Assembly (NCBI GenBank): GCA_041663305.1
Contig: JBAYMT010000002.1
Span: 1-64,000, forward strand
Length of the DNA: 64,000 nucleotides
Source of the DNA: Minisyncoccus sp041663305
Lineage (GTDB): Bacteria; Patescibacteriota; Minisyncoccia; Minisyncoccales; Minisyncoccaceae
Direction: 5' to 3'
A program made the translations under genes and the position numbers. How positions within the stretch are numbered: the first letter of the stretch is position 1; every line of letters begins with the position of its first letter. Of this stretch, positions 7,847-17,498 are shown one piece after another. The notes under the pieces are model-generated. The model ran no database searches. It worked only from the letters and a program-made list of their open reading frames with translations, and had not been told where the DNA came from.

Positions 7847-10399
7847 ATGAAAGATAAAATAATAATAAAAGGCGCGAAGGAGCATAATCTGAAAAACGTA
7901 TCGTTGGAGCTTCCTCGCAATAAAATGGTTGTGTTTACTGGTCTTTCCGGTTCGGGAAAGTCGAGCTTGGCTTTTGATACAATTTTTGCTGAAGGCCAGA
8001 GAAGATATATAGAGTCTCTTTCTTCTTATGCGCGCCAGTTCTTGGGCGGAATGCAAAAACCGAATGTAGACGAAATAGAGGGACTGTCTCCAGCAATATC
8101 GATAAGCCAAAAGGCTCACAGCGCCAATCCTCGCTCGACCGTAGCGACTATTACTGAAATATACGATTATTTAAGGGTGTTGTACGCCAGAATCGGAAAG
8201 CCTTATTGTCCCAAATGCAAGATCGAGATTGAGAAAATGACAATAGATGAAATAAGAGCAAAAATAACCTCTGCAGTAGGGGAGAAAAATATTGAAGGAA
8301 ATCTGGTAATAATGTCTCCGGTTATAAGAGGAAGAAAGGGAGAATATTTTCAGATGCTTCAAGATATATACGAATCGGGGTATTTGGAGGTAAGGATAGA
8401 TGGAAAAATGAAAAGCCTTCGCGAAAGAGTTGATCTGGAAAAAAATAAGATCCATACGATTGAAATAGTAATAGATAAGATGTATTTTGCTGGAGTGGAT
8501 AGCGATTTTGAGTTCCGTTTGAATGAAGCCATTGAAAATGCTGTTGATATGTCTAATAGCTTGTGCGCCGTGATTTATCCTGACGGTCATGAGCAAATTT
8601 TTAGTACAGAGTTTTCTTGTCCGAAATGCGGTTTTAGTTTCCCGGAAATAGAACCAAGATTATTCAGTTTTAACAGTCCTTATGGATTTTGTCCGGAATG
8701 CCATGGACTTGGTATTGAGAATATTTTTAGCACAAAACCTTGCAGTGTATGTGGAGGAAAAAGATTAAACAATAATGCCCTAAGTATAAAGATCGATACC
8801 AAAAATATATACGAGGTTACCACTATGAATGTGGACGAGGCGATAAAATTTTTTAACGAGCTTAATTCCCGACTTGATAAGAAGCAAAAAGAAATTGCCG
8901 AAGTAGTGTTGAATGAGATCAAAAATAGGCTTAAGTTCATGCTGGATGTAGGATTGCATTACATAAGCCTCAATAGATCGGCAGGAACTTTGTCGGGCGG
9001 AGAATCGCAGAGGATAAGGCTTGCTTCTCAGATCGGCACTAAATTGGTAGGAGCGTTATATGTGTTGGATGAGCCGACAATAGGATTGCACCAGCGTGAC
9101 AATGAGATGCTTGTGAAAACCTTATGCAATTTAAGAGACGCTGGTAACTCTATAATAGTCGTAGAGCATGATGAGGATACTATATTGGCCAGTGATTGGC
9201 TGGTTGATTTCGGCCCCCGAGCGGGAAAGCATGGAGGGGAGATAATATATTCGGGAATACTTGAAAACTTATTATCAGTAAAAGATGAAAAACGGGTTTT
9301 TGATTGCGCATGCCAAGGAAATCCAAAGAAGTCTTTGACCGGAAAATACTTGAGAGGAGAAGAGCAGATAGAGTTGCCAGAAAAAAGAAGAAAAGTAGAT
9401 GATAGTACAATGCATCTGAAGATAATAGGAGCTCATGAAAACAATCTTAAAAATATAGACGTTGATATCCCTTTGGGAAGATTTATCTGTTTGACGGGAG
9501 TGTCTGGTTCGGGAAAATCGACCTTGCTGAACAACGTTATCCATCAGTATGTAACCGGAAAAATAAATCATGTGAAAAGAGACATAAAAATAAAAGATGT
9601 TAAAAATGTTGATTATCTGGACAAGGTAATAAGGATAGACCAGTCGCCCATAGGAAAAACTCCACGTTCTAATCCTGCTACCTATACCAAAGTATTTGAT
9701 GAAATAAGAGAGATATTTTCTATGACCCCGGAAGCAAAAATGAGAGGATATGATATGGGCAGATTCAGCTTTAATAAGCCTGGTGGCAGATGCGAGCATT
9801 GCGAAGGAAAAGGAAGTATGGAAATAGAAATGCATTTCTTGCCTAATGTGGAAATAGAATGCGATGTTTGCAAGGGAAAAAGATTTAATAGGGAAACACT
9901 TTCTATACATTACAAGGATAAGGACATATCTGAAATATTGGCTATGACAATAGAAGATGCCGATGCTTTTTTTAAGGATATTCCTTTCATAAATGATAAG
10001 CTGAAAGTCTTGAATGAAGTCGGGTTGGGATATTTGACTCTTGGCCAGCCGGCAACAACGCTATCGGGAGGAGAATCGCAGAGAATAAAGCTGAGTCGAG
10101 AGTTATCTAAGCATGGAACAACAAAAACATTATATCTTTTGGATGAGCCGACAACAGGATTGCATTATGACGATATCAAAAAATTGATAGTGCTACTGCA
10201 AAGATTAGTTTCTCAGGGGAATACGGTGCTTGTAATCGAACATAATTTGGATTTTATAAAATGCGCTGATTGGATAATCGATCTCGGGCCAGAGGGAGGA
10301 GATATGGGCGGACAGCTGGTGGGAGAGGGTACTCCTGAAGAAATGACTAGAAAAAATACTTGGACTGGAAAATATTTAAGAAGGGTTATTAAAAAATAA
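7847..10399 (+). CDS. uvrA: UvrABC system protein A (damage sensor), shortened form
   Basis: An 850-residue dimeric ABC-type ATPase that finds DNA lesions and loads UvrB. Both ATP-binding modules are intact: Walker A GLSGSGKS (about 31-38) and GVSGSGKST (about 550); signature LSGGESQRI (about 383 and 738); Walker B LDEPTIGLH and LDEPTTGLH. Zinc-binding cysteines appear in CPKCKIE, in CPKCG with CPECHGLG, and in CEHCEGKG with CDVCKGKRF. It is about 90 residues shorter than usual. The segment normally separating the CPxC of CPECHGLG from PCxxCxGxRL is reduced to a few residues (GLGIENIFSTKPCSVCGGKRL). The stop overlaps the uvrC start by one base. Confidence 0.98.
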   Translation: MKDKIIIKGAKEHNLKNVSLELPRNKMVVFTGLSGSGKSSLAFDTIFAEGQRRYIESLSSYARQFLGGMQKPNVDEIEGLSPAISISQKAHSANPRSTVATITEIYDYLRVLYARIGKPYCPKCKIEIEKMTIDEIRAKITSAVGEKNIEGNLVIMSPVIRGRKGEYFQMLQDIYESGYLEVRIDGKMKSLRERVDLEKNKIHTIEIVIDKMYFAGVDSDFEFRLNEAIENAVDMSNSLCAVIYPDGHEQIFSTEFSCPKCGFSFPEIEPRLFSFNSPYGFCPECHGLGIENIFSTKPCSVCGGKRLNNNALSIKIDTKNIYEVTTMNVDEAIKFFNELNSRLDKKQKEIAEVVLNEIKNRLKFMLDVGLHYISLNRSAGTLSGGESQRIRLASQIGTKLVGALYVLDEPTIGLHQRDNEMLVKTLCNLRDAGNSIIVVEHDEDTILASDWLVDFGPRAGKHGGEIIYSGILENLLSVKDEKRVFDCACQGNPKKSLTGKYLRGEEQIELPEKRRKVDDSTMHLKIIGAHENNLKNIDVDIPLGRFICLTGVSGSGKSTLLNNVIHQYVTGKINHVKRDIKIKDVKNVDYLDKVIRIDQSPIGKTPRSNPATYTKVFDEIREIFSMTPEAKMRGYDMGRFSFNKPGGRCEHCEGKGSMEIEMHFLPNVEIECDVCKGKRFNRETLSIHYKDKDISEILAMTIEDADAFFKDIPFINDKLKVLNEVGLGYLTLGQPATTLSGGESQRIKLSRELSKHGTTKTLYLLDEPTTGLHYDDIKKLIVLLQRLVSQGNTVLVIEHNLDFIKCADWIIDLGPEGGDMGGQLVGEGTPEEMTRKNTWTGKYLRRVIKK

Positions 10400-11640
10400 T
10401 GAATATCCGTGAAAAAATAAAAAAACTTCCAGATGTTTCCGGGATATATCTCTTTTACAAGAATAAAGAATTGATGTACGTGGGAAAAGCTACTTCGCTT
10501 AAAAAAAGAGTAGCTAGCTATTTTACTGGAAAAAGGAACTCAAGACCGATAGAAACTATGATATCGGAGATTGATGATGTCGGGCATGTTGAGACAGATT
10601 CTGTGATAGAGGCTATAATATTAGAAGCTAACTACATAAAGAAATATCAGCCTAAATATAATGTTGAGGGGAAAGACGATAAAAGCTGGAATTATTTGAT
10701 ATTAACAAAAGATGATTTTCCGCACTTAGAGGTGGTTCGTGAGCATAATTTGAAAAAAGAGGACAAAAAAGGTTATAAATATCTGTTTGGACCCTTTCCT
10801 TCTATAAAAACCAAAGAAATGTTAAAGATACTGCATAGCCTTTTTTATGTTTCACGATGTGGTCCTGGGCAAAAAAATCCGTGTTTTGACTATCAGTTGG
10901 GGCATTGCTTGGGCGTATGTACTGGTGAAGTGGGACGAGTGGAGTATAGGGAAAGAGTAATAAAGCCTTTGGTTTATTTTCTTTCCGGCAAGAAAAAGAC
11001 ACTGCTCAATAATTTGGAACGACAGATGAAGCGTTTTAGCAGAGAAGAAAGATATGAAGATGCTAGGCAAGTGAGAGATCAGGTAAAATCATTATCTCGG
11101 ATAAGGGATATTGCCTTGCTTGATAAAAGCTTTTTGAGCGATAGCTTTGATGAAGACACTGAAAAAAAAGCATTGAGGGTCGAAGGGTATGATATTTCTA
11201 ATTTTGGCATCGATGCTAAAGTCGGGAGTATGGTGGTATTTGATGGTAAGAACATGGCAAAGAGCGAATACAAAAAATTTAAGATCAAGAAAGTCATAGG
11301 ACAGAGCGATGTTGATTGTTTGAGAGAAGTAGTTGAGCGAAGATTTCAACATCCTGAGTGGCAATATCCCGATGTAATACTTGTGGATGGAGGAAAGCCT
11401 CAGGTGAATACAGTCAAAAGATTGATCAATCAATTAAGAATCGGTATTCCGGTAATTGGAATAGCAAAAGGAAAAGACAGAAAAAAAGACGAATTCATAT
11501 ATGGAAAACAGGATAAAAATTTTTTGACTTGGATTAATGAAAACCAGAAGAACTTGATAACCATAAGGGATGAGGCGCATCGGTTTGCTGTTTTTTATCA
11601 GCGTCAGACCTTAAGAAAAGATAAATTAAAACAAAAATGA
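10399..11640 (+). CDS. uvrC: UvrABC system protein C, lacking the C-terminal HhH domain
   Basis: A 413-residue dual nuclease of excision repair. The N-terminal GIY-YIG domain reads SGIYLFY then LMYVGKA with KKRVASYF, for the 3' incision. A UVR motif lies near residues 200-235. The RNase H-like domain for the 5' incision retains its acidic and His residues: VEGYDISNFG, VILVDGGKPQ and RDEAHRFAV. The protein stops right after FYQRQTLRKDK, where the (HhH)2 DNA-binding domain normally begins, so roughly 150-200 residues are missing compared with E. coli. The frame shows no sign of damage, so this is probably a naturally short form. Confidence 0.96.
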   Translation: MNIREKIKKLPDVSGIYLFYKNKELMYVGKATSLKKRVASYFTGKRNSRPIETMISEIDDVGHVETDSVIEAIILEANYIKKYQPKYNVEGKDDKSWNYLILTKDDFPHLEVVREHNLKKEDKKGYKYLFGPFPSIKTKEMLKILHSLFYVSRCGPGQKNPCFDYQLGHCLGVCTGEVGRVEYRERVIKPLVYFLSGKKKTLLNNLERQMKRFSREERYEDARQVRDQVKSLSRIRDIALLDKSFLSDSFDEDTEKKALRVEGYDISNFGIDAKVGSMVVFDGKNMAKSEYKKFKIKKVIGQSDVDCLREVVERRFQHPEWQYPDVILVDGGKPQVNTVKRLINQLRIGIPVIGIAKGKDRKKDEFIYGKQDKNFLTWINENQKNLITIRDEAHRFAVFYQRQTLRKDKLKQK

Positions 11641-13463
11641 AAAAAGCAAAAAAAATAGAACTGCTTTCTCCGGCAAAAGATTATGCATGCGGAGTTGCTG
11701 CCATAAATTCTGGAGCCGACGCTGTGTATATCGGGGGGCCGAAGTTTGGAGCGAGAACTGCTGCCAGTAATTCTATAAGAGATATTGGAAACTTAATAGA
11801 ATATGCTCATAAGTTCAGAGTGAAGGTTTATGTTGCCATAAACACGATTGTTTTTGACAATGAACTCCCTGAAGTGAAAGAAGAAATAGAAAAGGTATAT
11901 AAGCTTGGCGCTGATGGAATAATAATCCAGGATATGGGAATCCTTGAAATGAATCTTCCTCCGATCAAAATTATTGCCAGTACGCAGTGCAATAATTATG
12001 ACCTAGAAAAGATAAAGTTTTTTGAAAAGATAGGAATAAAGAGAGTAATATTAGCAAGAGAACTTTCACTTGAACAGATGAAAAAAATAAGCGAGGAAAC
12101 TTCACTTGAGTTGGAAGCTTTTGTTCATGGAGCACTTTGCGTTTCTGCGAGCGGACAATGCTATTTTAGCGAAGCAGTGGTAAAAAGAAGCGCTAATAGG
12201 GGGCATTGCTCCCAGCCATGCAGGCTTCCATATTCGCTAATCGATGCTGAAGGCAAGACACTGATTAAGAATAAGTTTTTATTATCGCTTAAAGATCTCA
12301 ATCTTTCACAGAATATGGAAAATTTAATCGATGCGGGAATAACTTCATTCAAAATTGAGGGAAGACTGAAAGATGAATGTTATGTTTCTAATGTTACTTA
12401 TTATTATAGGAAAAAAATTGATAGGATATTAAAAAGAAAAACCGAGTATGAAAGAAGCTCGGTTGGCAAGTCTGTTTGCAGTTGGGAGCCAGACATTGAA
12501 AAAACTTTTAATAGAGGCTTTACAGATTATTTTTTGAATGGAAAAGAAAACGATTTGCTTTCGGTGTCGCCGAAGTCAAAGGGAAAGTTGTTGGGCAAGG
12601 TGAAAACGATATCGAAAAACTATTTCATTCTGGAAAAGGGAGTTGAAGTTTCCAATGGGGATGGATTATGCTTTTTTGATAGGCGTGGAAATCTTGAAGG
12701 AAGCAATGTTATAAAAGTATTTGGTCCGAAGATATATCTGAATGATATGTCGGGACTGGAAGAAGGATTTTTGGTCTATAGGAATGTGGATACCAATTTT
12801 GAAAAGCAGTTGCGAGTAAATCCGATCAAGCGAGTGATTCCAGTTTTTTTTGAATTGGACGAACAGGATGATGGAGTAATATTAAAAGCCAGAGATGAGG
12901 AGGGAAATGAAGTATCTGTCAGTAAAAAAATCGAAAAGGAATTTGCAGAAAACGAAGAAGCTGCTTTAAATAATACAAAAGTCCAATTATCAAAATTGGG
13001 CGACACAATTTATGAAGCAAAGGAAATAAAGGTAAATCTGGAGAAGCCATTGTTTTTTAAAATGTCTTTTCTTAATTCATTGAGGCGCGAGGCAATTGAA
13101 ATGCTTGATAGCGAAAGGGAAAAAACGTACAAGCGAGAAGAGTATAAGATAAATCCAACGAAGAATCCATTCATTCAAAAAGAGCTTTCTTACGAATATA
13201 ATGTTTCTAATGCTCTGGCAGAAAATTTTTATAAAAGACATGGTTGTACAGAAATTGAGCCGGCTTTTGAGATATTAAGCGACAAAATGGGCAAAAAAAT
13301 AATGACGACAAAGCATTGTTTGAGGAGATATCTCGGGAAATGCCTAAAAGAAAACCCAGGGAAGATAAAAGAGCCTTTGTATCTGGTAAATGAAAAGGGG
13401 TATAAATTCTTGCTGAAATTTGACTGCAAGAATTGCCAAATGGAAATTTATTTCCGAGCATAA
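11637..13463 (+). CDS. U32 family peptidase-like protein (RlhA/TrhP group)
   Basis: A 608-residue protein of the collagenase-like U32 family. The TIM-barrel-like N-terminal domain begins IELLSPAKDYACGVAAI, with GADAVYIG shortly after. The family signature lies around residues 163-200: EAFVHGALCVSASGQCYFS followed by NRGHCSQPCRLPY, with cysteines that in RlhA/TrhP relatives are thought to support an Fe-S centre. More cysteines near the C-terminus (TTKHCLRRYLGKC, DCKNCQM) fit that group. Relatives take part in tRNA or rRNA hydroxylation rather than proteolysis; which applies here cannot be told. The ATG overlaps the uvrC stop (ATGA), so it is translationally coupled to the uvr genes. Confidence 0.88.
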   Translation: MKKAKKIELLSPAKDYACGVAAINSGADAVYIGGPKFGARTAASNSIRDIGNLIEYAHKFRVKVYVAINTIVFDNELPEVKEEIEKVYKLGADGIIIQDMGILEMNLPPIKIIASTQCNNYDLEKIKFFEKIGIKRVILARELSLEQMKKISEETSLELEAFVHGALCVSASGQCYFSEAVVKRSANRGHCSQPCRLPYSLIDAEGKTLIKNKFLLSLKDLNLSQNMENLIDAGITSFKIEGRLKDECYVSNVTYYYRKKIDRILKRKTEYERSSVGKSVCSWEPDIEKTFNRGFTDYFLNGKENDLLSVSPKSKGKLLGKVKTISKNYFILEKGVEVSNGDGLCFFDRRGNLEGSNVIKVFGPKIYLNDMSGLEEGFLVYRNVDTNFEKQLRVNPIKRVIPVFFELDEQDDGVILKARDEEGNEVSVSKKIEKEFAENEEAALNNTKVQLSKLGDTIYEAKEIKVNLEKPLFFKMSFLNSLRREAIEMLDSEREKTYKREEYKINPTKNPFIQKELSYEYNVSNALAENFYKRHGCTEIEPAFEILSDKMGKKIMTTKHCLRRYLGKCLKENPGKIKEPLYLVNEKGYKFLLKFDCKNCQMEIYFRA

Positions 13464-13473
13464 AAAATAAGGG

Positions 13474-13501
13474 AAAAAGAAGTTTTTAAGGCTTCTTTTT
13501 T
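13474..13501 (+). terminator. Intrinsic terminator of the uvr operon
   Basis: AAAAAGAAG paired with CTTCTTTTT around a short loop (TTTTTAAGG), ending in a T-tract, 10 bases after the U32 gene. Confidence 0.75.
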
Positions 13502-13504
13502 AAA

Positions 13505-13533
13505 TTGACATAATATTTTCTAGGAACTAAAAT
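13505..13533 (+). promoter_or_regulatory. Promoter of the Nudix-corA operon (leaderless)
   Basis: TTGACA (13505-13510), 17-base spacer, TAAAAT (13528-13533). Initiation 7 bases downstream falls on the A of the ATG at 13540, so the transcript should be leaderless. Confidence 0.75.
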
Positions 13534-13539
13534 CAAACT

Positions 13540-13995
13540 ATGAAGAAAGTATGCACATTATGCTTTATCAAAGAAAACGATAAGATTCTTTTAGGGATGA
13601 AAAAGAGGGGATTCGGACAAGGGAGATGGAATGGTTTTGGTGGAAAAGTAAAAGAGGGGGAATCGATAAAACAGGGGGCGGTAAGAGAGTTTGAGGAGGA
13701 ATGCGGAATGAGGGCAATTGATCTTGAAGAAGTGGGGGTAATAGACTTCTCTTTTTTGGATAATGGAGAAAAGTTGGAAGTCCATATTTTTGACATTTTG
13801 AAATATGAGGGAAAGCCCAGTGAAACCGAAGAGATGAAACCGGAATGGTTTTATATAAAAGATATACCATTTTCTTGCATGTGGCCCGATGATACTTATT
13901 GGATGCCATTGTTTTTAAGCGGTAAAAAAATAAAGGCCAGTTTTGATTTTGATAATCAAGACAAGATCAATAAGTATGAAATAATGGAAATATAA
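13540..13995 (+). CDS. Nudix hydrolase, MTH1/MutT-like
   Basis: A 151-residue Nudix pyrophosphohydrolase. GFGQGRWNGFGGKV (about residues 24-37) is very close to the substrate-pocket strand of eukaryotic MTH1, and the Nudix box follows as GGKVKEGES with REFEEECGM. The likely role is hydrolysis of oxidised purine nucleotides such as 8-oxo-dGTP or 2-hydroxy-dATP to sanitise the nucleotide pool; relaxed specificity is possible. The start sits exactly at the predicted transcription start. corA follows after 2 bases, so the two are probably co-transcribed. Confidence 0.9.
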   Translation: MKKVCTLCFIKENDKILLGMKKRGFGQGRWNGFGGKVKEGESIKQGAVREFEEECGMRAIDLEEVGVIDFSFLDNGEKLEVHIFDILKYEGKPSETEEMKPEWFYIKDIPFSCMWPDDTYWMPLFLSGKKIKASFDFDNQDKINKYEIMEI

Positions 13996-13997
13996 AA

Positions 13998-14918
13998 ATG
14001 ATGGAAATTTTTTTTAAAGATATAAAAAAGGAAAAACTGGAAAAGATAGATAAATTGCGCGATGGATGCTGGATAAATATTGAAAAGGCTGCAGACAGTG
14101 ATTTGGAATATATTGCCGAAATAACGGGATTGCAGATAGCTGATTTAGAGGATGTGCTTGATCAGTATGAATTGCCCCGTATAGAAAGGGAGGGTGAAAA
14201 CATAATTCTTTTTGTGAGAGATATTGCTACTAATCAGGGGGATTCTTACACCAGTCCTTTGGCAATAATTATCACAAATCGTTATTTTATTACTGCTTCT
14301 ATTGGGAAAAACAAGACCATTGCAGGGATGATTGCGAATGGATTTTCAGCTTCCACCACGCAAAGAACGAAACTGCTGATAAATATACTGCTCAGTATAT
14401 CTAAAAATTTTATGAAGGAAATAAAGACTGCGAAGGCGGAACTTTCTCAAAGAAAGAAAAGCTTGGAGAGAGTTGAAGATATAGATGTGATAAAACTTAT
14501 TGAAAAAGAAGATGTTCTTGACCAATATATCTCTGCCTTAACTCCCATGAAAAACACGATAGAGTCAATTTTTCAAGGGGGATATATACAGCTTTATAGT
14601 TTTGATAATGATTTGGTTGAGGACTTATTGATTGCAATCAGGCAATTGTTGGATAATTGTTCGACTACGGTTAAGAATATCAGAGCTCTTCGTGAGGCAT
14701 ACCAAGTGATTGTGACAAACCGTTTGAATAATACAATTAGGATATTAACGTCTTTAACTGTAATTTTGACAATTCCAACGATAATCGGAAGCTTATATGG
14801 GATGAATATAGATATTCCCGGAGAGAGCGACAAGTATGCATTTTATTATATACTTGCATTCATAGTAACAATTACAATATTGTTGTACATCTTATTTAAG
14901 CGAAAAAAATGGTTTTAA
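13998..14918 (+). CDS. corA: CorA-like magnesium/divalent cation transporter
   Basis: A 306-residue protein of the 2-TM-GxN family. A cytoplasmic alpha/beta N-terminal domain and a long stalk helix (about residues 130-240) precede two C-terminal transmembrane helices. The selectivity motif YGMNIDIP falls near residues 266-273 between them, and the short basic tail KRKKWF is typical. CorA forms pentamers importing Mg2+. It follows the Nudix gene with almost no gap. Confidence 0.95.
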   Translation: MMEIFFKDIKKEKLEKIDKLRDGCWINIEKAADSDLEYIAEITGLQIADLEDVLDQYELPRIEREGENIILFVRDIATNQGDSYTSPLAIIITNRYFITASIGKNKTIAGMIANGFSASTTQRTKLLINILLSISKNFMKEIKTAKAELSQRKKSLERVEDIDVIKLIEKEDVLDQYISALTPMKNTIESIFQGGYIQLYSFDNDLVEDLLIAIRQLLDNCSTTVKNIRALREAYQVIVTNRLNNTIRILTSLTVILTIPTIIGSLYGMNIDIPGESDKYAFYYILAFIVTITILLYILFKRKKWF

Positions 14919-14925
14919 AAAAAAT

Positions 14926-16740
14926 ATGAAGAATATGAATAAAGAAGTTTCAAAATTTTTTGCAGGATTCTTTTTTGCCGTTATAGTCCTGCATATATTA
15001 GCAATAGTATCGGGATCTTTGCCCGTTGTTCTAAAGGGAATAGTTTTTGACTTTTCCTTTTGGACCGCCACATTAATGAGTTCTTTGGTGCTGGCGATAA
15101 TATGCTCGTATATCGGCTGGGAGAAAAAGATGGCGAGTATGATTTCAATATCGCTAATATCTTTTGTGCTTCTAATAGTCTTGGGAAACAGTTTTTATTT
15201 CGTTAATAAAGAAAATTTTGTTTTTGCTGATAATAAGCTGTTGATGGCCAGTATTGCTGGGACTAAGGATCAAGATAAAAGCGTGAAGGATTTGAAAGGA
15301 GGACAGTTTGACGATTTGACTTATGTCTTTTCGCTTGGTTCGAATGGTAATGATTATGGAAGAACTGTTGCAGTTGATAAGAATGGTAATGCTTATATTG
15401 CAGGAGCGTTTCATGGAACAATAAATTTGGATAGCAAGGGAAGGGCAGAAAAAACATCTTTGGGGGGGATAGGCGATGATACGGATATATATTTGGCAAA
15501 GTATGACAAGCAGGGAAACTATATCTGGGGAATTTCTTTGGGTTCTATAGGTTATGACGCCCCAACAGCTATTAAGGTGGGCGAGAATTATGTCTATATA
15601 TCGGGCTATTTCGGCGGAAAGACCGATTTTGACCTATCGGAAAAAGAGTTTGTTTTGGACGCTGGAATAGGAAGAGATGGTTTTATTGCCAAATACGATA
15701 GCGATGGACGATTTTTATGGGCTCAAAAAATAGGAAACGAGGAAAGTATTCCTTTTGAAAATAATGACATTGGATTTGATCAGGTTTCGGCAATCGGGCT
15801 TGATGAAAACAATAATGTTTATGCCACTGGATATTTTGATGACGAGCTGGTTTTTGACGACATAGATGGGAAAAAATTTTCCTTGGCGGCAAGCAAGTAT
15901 TCGAGAAATATCTTTTTGATAAAATATAACGAGAATGGAAAAATAGTAAAGGCAATTTCTTTTGCAGGAGGACAGAGCAATGAACCAAGAGCTATTGTTG
16001 CGGATAAGGGGGGAATATTCTTGTCGGGAGTGTTTAATTCGAAAATGGCTTTTGATGCGGCTAATCCTAAAAAGTTTTCTTATACAAATGGCGGACAGGA
16101 TCTATTCTTGTTGAAATATGATTCAGATTTAAATTATGCATGGTCGAAGAAATGGGGAGGATTATCGGATGATGATTTTGGTTCGATGAATATTTCGAGA
16201 GACGAAATGCTTTTACTTTCAGGCAGTTTTAGCGGCAGTATAAATTTTGAGGGAAAAAGATTGAAAAGCAAAGGAGGGAAAGACGCTTTTGTCTTACGAA
16301 TAGATAAGGATGGCACGGTTTATTTTGCTAAACCGTTTGGAGGATCAGGAAAGGATGGGGCATATTGTGCAGTTACCGACAGTGTTGATAATGTTTATTT
16401 TGTGGGATATTTTAGCGGCAGTGTAAGCTTTGATCCTGTTTCAAGCGAACAGTCATCTTCAGTCTTGCAATCTTATAGCAGTGGGGACGCAACAGATGCT
16501 TTTATTGCAAAAATGAATAGAGAAGGGGTTTTTTCTTGGGCACGCTCTTTGGGGGGTGATGTTTCACTAGGTGATGAATTCCAAAATTTTTCCGGACTAG
16601 CCGTTGATGATCTTGATTATCCAATTGTAATCGGAAGTTTTGCGGGAACATATAACTCGCAAGATATAAATGTTTCTTCGCAAGGAGAACTTGATTCCAT
16701 AATTATAAAATATAGCCCAGAAGGCTATAAAACTAATTAG
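14926..16740 (+). CDS. Membrane-anchored SBBP-like beta-propeller surface protein
   Basis: A 604-residue protein with three N-terminal hydrophobic segments (about residues 9-33, 40-63, 70-92). A repetitive extracellular region (about 120-604) follows. Each repeat of roughly 55-65 residues carries versions of VDKNGNAYIAGAFHGTINLD, xxFLxKYDxxGxxxWAxxxG and similar strands, resembling SBBP beta-propeller repeats. I count about seven to eight blades. The function is unknown; surface binding or sensing is plausible. It lies 7 bases after corA and 3 bases before the DUF3298 gene. Confidence 0.75.
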   Translation: MKNMNKEVSKFFAGFFFAVIVLHILAIVSGSLPVVLKGIVFDFSFWTATLMSSLVLAIICSYIGWEKKMASMISISLISFVLLIVLGNSFYFVNKENFVFADNKLLMASIAGTKDQDKSVKDLKGGQFDDLTYVFSLGSNGNDYGRTVAVDKNGNAYIAGAFHGTINLDSKGRAEKTSLGGIGDDTDIYLAKYDKQGNYIWGISLGSIGYDAPTAIKVGENYVYISGYFGGKTDFDLSEKEFVLDAGIGRDGFIAKYDSDGRFLWAQKIGNEESIPFENNDIGFDQVSAIGLDENNNVYATGYFDDELVFDDIDGKKFSLAASKYSRNIFLIKYNENGKIVKAISFAGGQSNEPRAIVADKGGIFLSGVFNSKMAFDAANPKKFSYTNGGQDLFLLKYDSDLNYAWSKKWGGLSDDDFGSMNISRDEMLLLSGSFSGSINFEGKRLKSKGGKDAFVLRIDKDGTVYFAKPFGGSGKDGAYCAVTDSVDNVYFVGYFSGSVSFDPVSSEQSSSVLQSYSSGDATDAFIAKMNREGVFSWARSLGGDVSLGDEFQNFSGLAVDDLDYPIVIGSFAGTYNSQDINVSSQGELDSIIIKYSPEGYKTN

Positions 16741-16743
16741 AAT

Positions 16744-17496
16744 ATGAGAACACGAAATAACAGCAATAAAGGTTTTTATTTCATTATCGTAATCATTGTC
16801 GTAATTTTGGTTGCATATTCGTATAACCAGGGCTGGTTCGGCTTTTTATTCCAAAAGGAGGAAGTGAAGAATGTTGAAGAAAAGAAAAAGGAAGAAAATA
16901 TTGAAAAGAAGTATGAATTGCAAACAAAAACAAGGAAAGATGAAATAAATGGAGCCACAATAGATGTCGAATATCCATATTTCAATACGTCTGTTGATGA
17001 AAGAATAAAAGAAGCGATAGATGCGAAAGTGAATGATTTTAAAAATTCACTTTCTGAGTCGATTGGAACTGATCAATTCTTAAACATTTCCTTTTTTAGC
17101 AGTAATTATTCGAGAAATATATATAGCATAAAATATACTATTATTTATAGCGGAGGAATACACCCGATTGAAGATGTGCAGTGCAATACTTATGATTTGG
17201 ATAAGTCTAAGGAATTGCAGATTTCTGATATTTTTAAAGAAGATTCTGGTTATTTGAACAAGCTTTCAGAACTTGCGCGCGCTGAGCTGCTAAAGGATAG
17301 TGATGTTGATCCTTCATGGGCAAAAGAAGGAACTATGCCTAAGTCTGAAAATTTTAAGAATTTTACTTTAGATAAGGAAAATATAATATTTTATTTCGCT
17401 CCCGGTACGGTTGCTTCTAATGCGGCCGGAATCAAAGAAGTCAAGCTGCATCTCTCTGTGTTAAAATATTTTTTAAATAACCAGCTTATCAATTAA
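16744..17496 (+). CDS. Membrane-anchored DUF3298/RsiV-like protein
   Basis: A 250-residue protein with one N-terminal transmembrane helix (about residues 10-30) and a charged, lysine/glutamate-rich linker (about 39-60). The extracellular domain resembles the DUF4163/DUF3298 pair found in RsiV anti-sigma factors and PdaC-type deacetylases. The DUF4163-like part begins INGATIDVEYPYFNT; the DUF3298 part includes YSGGIHPIEDVQCNTYDLDK and ISDIF. In RsiV this fold binds lysozyme. No deacetylase domain or cytoplasmic anti-sigma domain is present here, so the role is open. Confidence 0.78.
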   Translation: MRTRNNSNKGFYFIIVIIVVILVAYSYNQGWFGFLFQKEEVKNVEEKKKEENIEKKYELQTKTRKDEINGATIDVEYPYFNTSVDERIKEAIDAKVNDFKNSLSESIGTDQFLNISFFSSNYSRNIYSIKYTIIYSGGIHPIEDVQCNTYDLDKSKELQISDIFKEDSGYLNKLSELARAELLKDSDVDPSWAKEGTMPKSENFKNFTLDKENIIFYFAPGTVASNAAGIKEVKLHLSVLKYFLNNQLIN

Positions 17497-17498
17497 TT

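Noticed and set aside
14926..16740. WD40 or lectin propeller
   Set aside because: No WD dipeptides or Gly-His pattern; repeats look closer to SBBP type.
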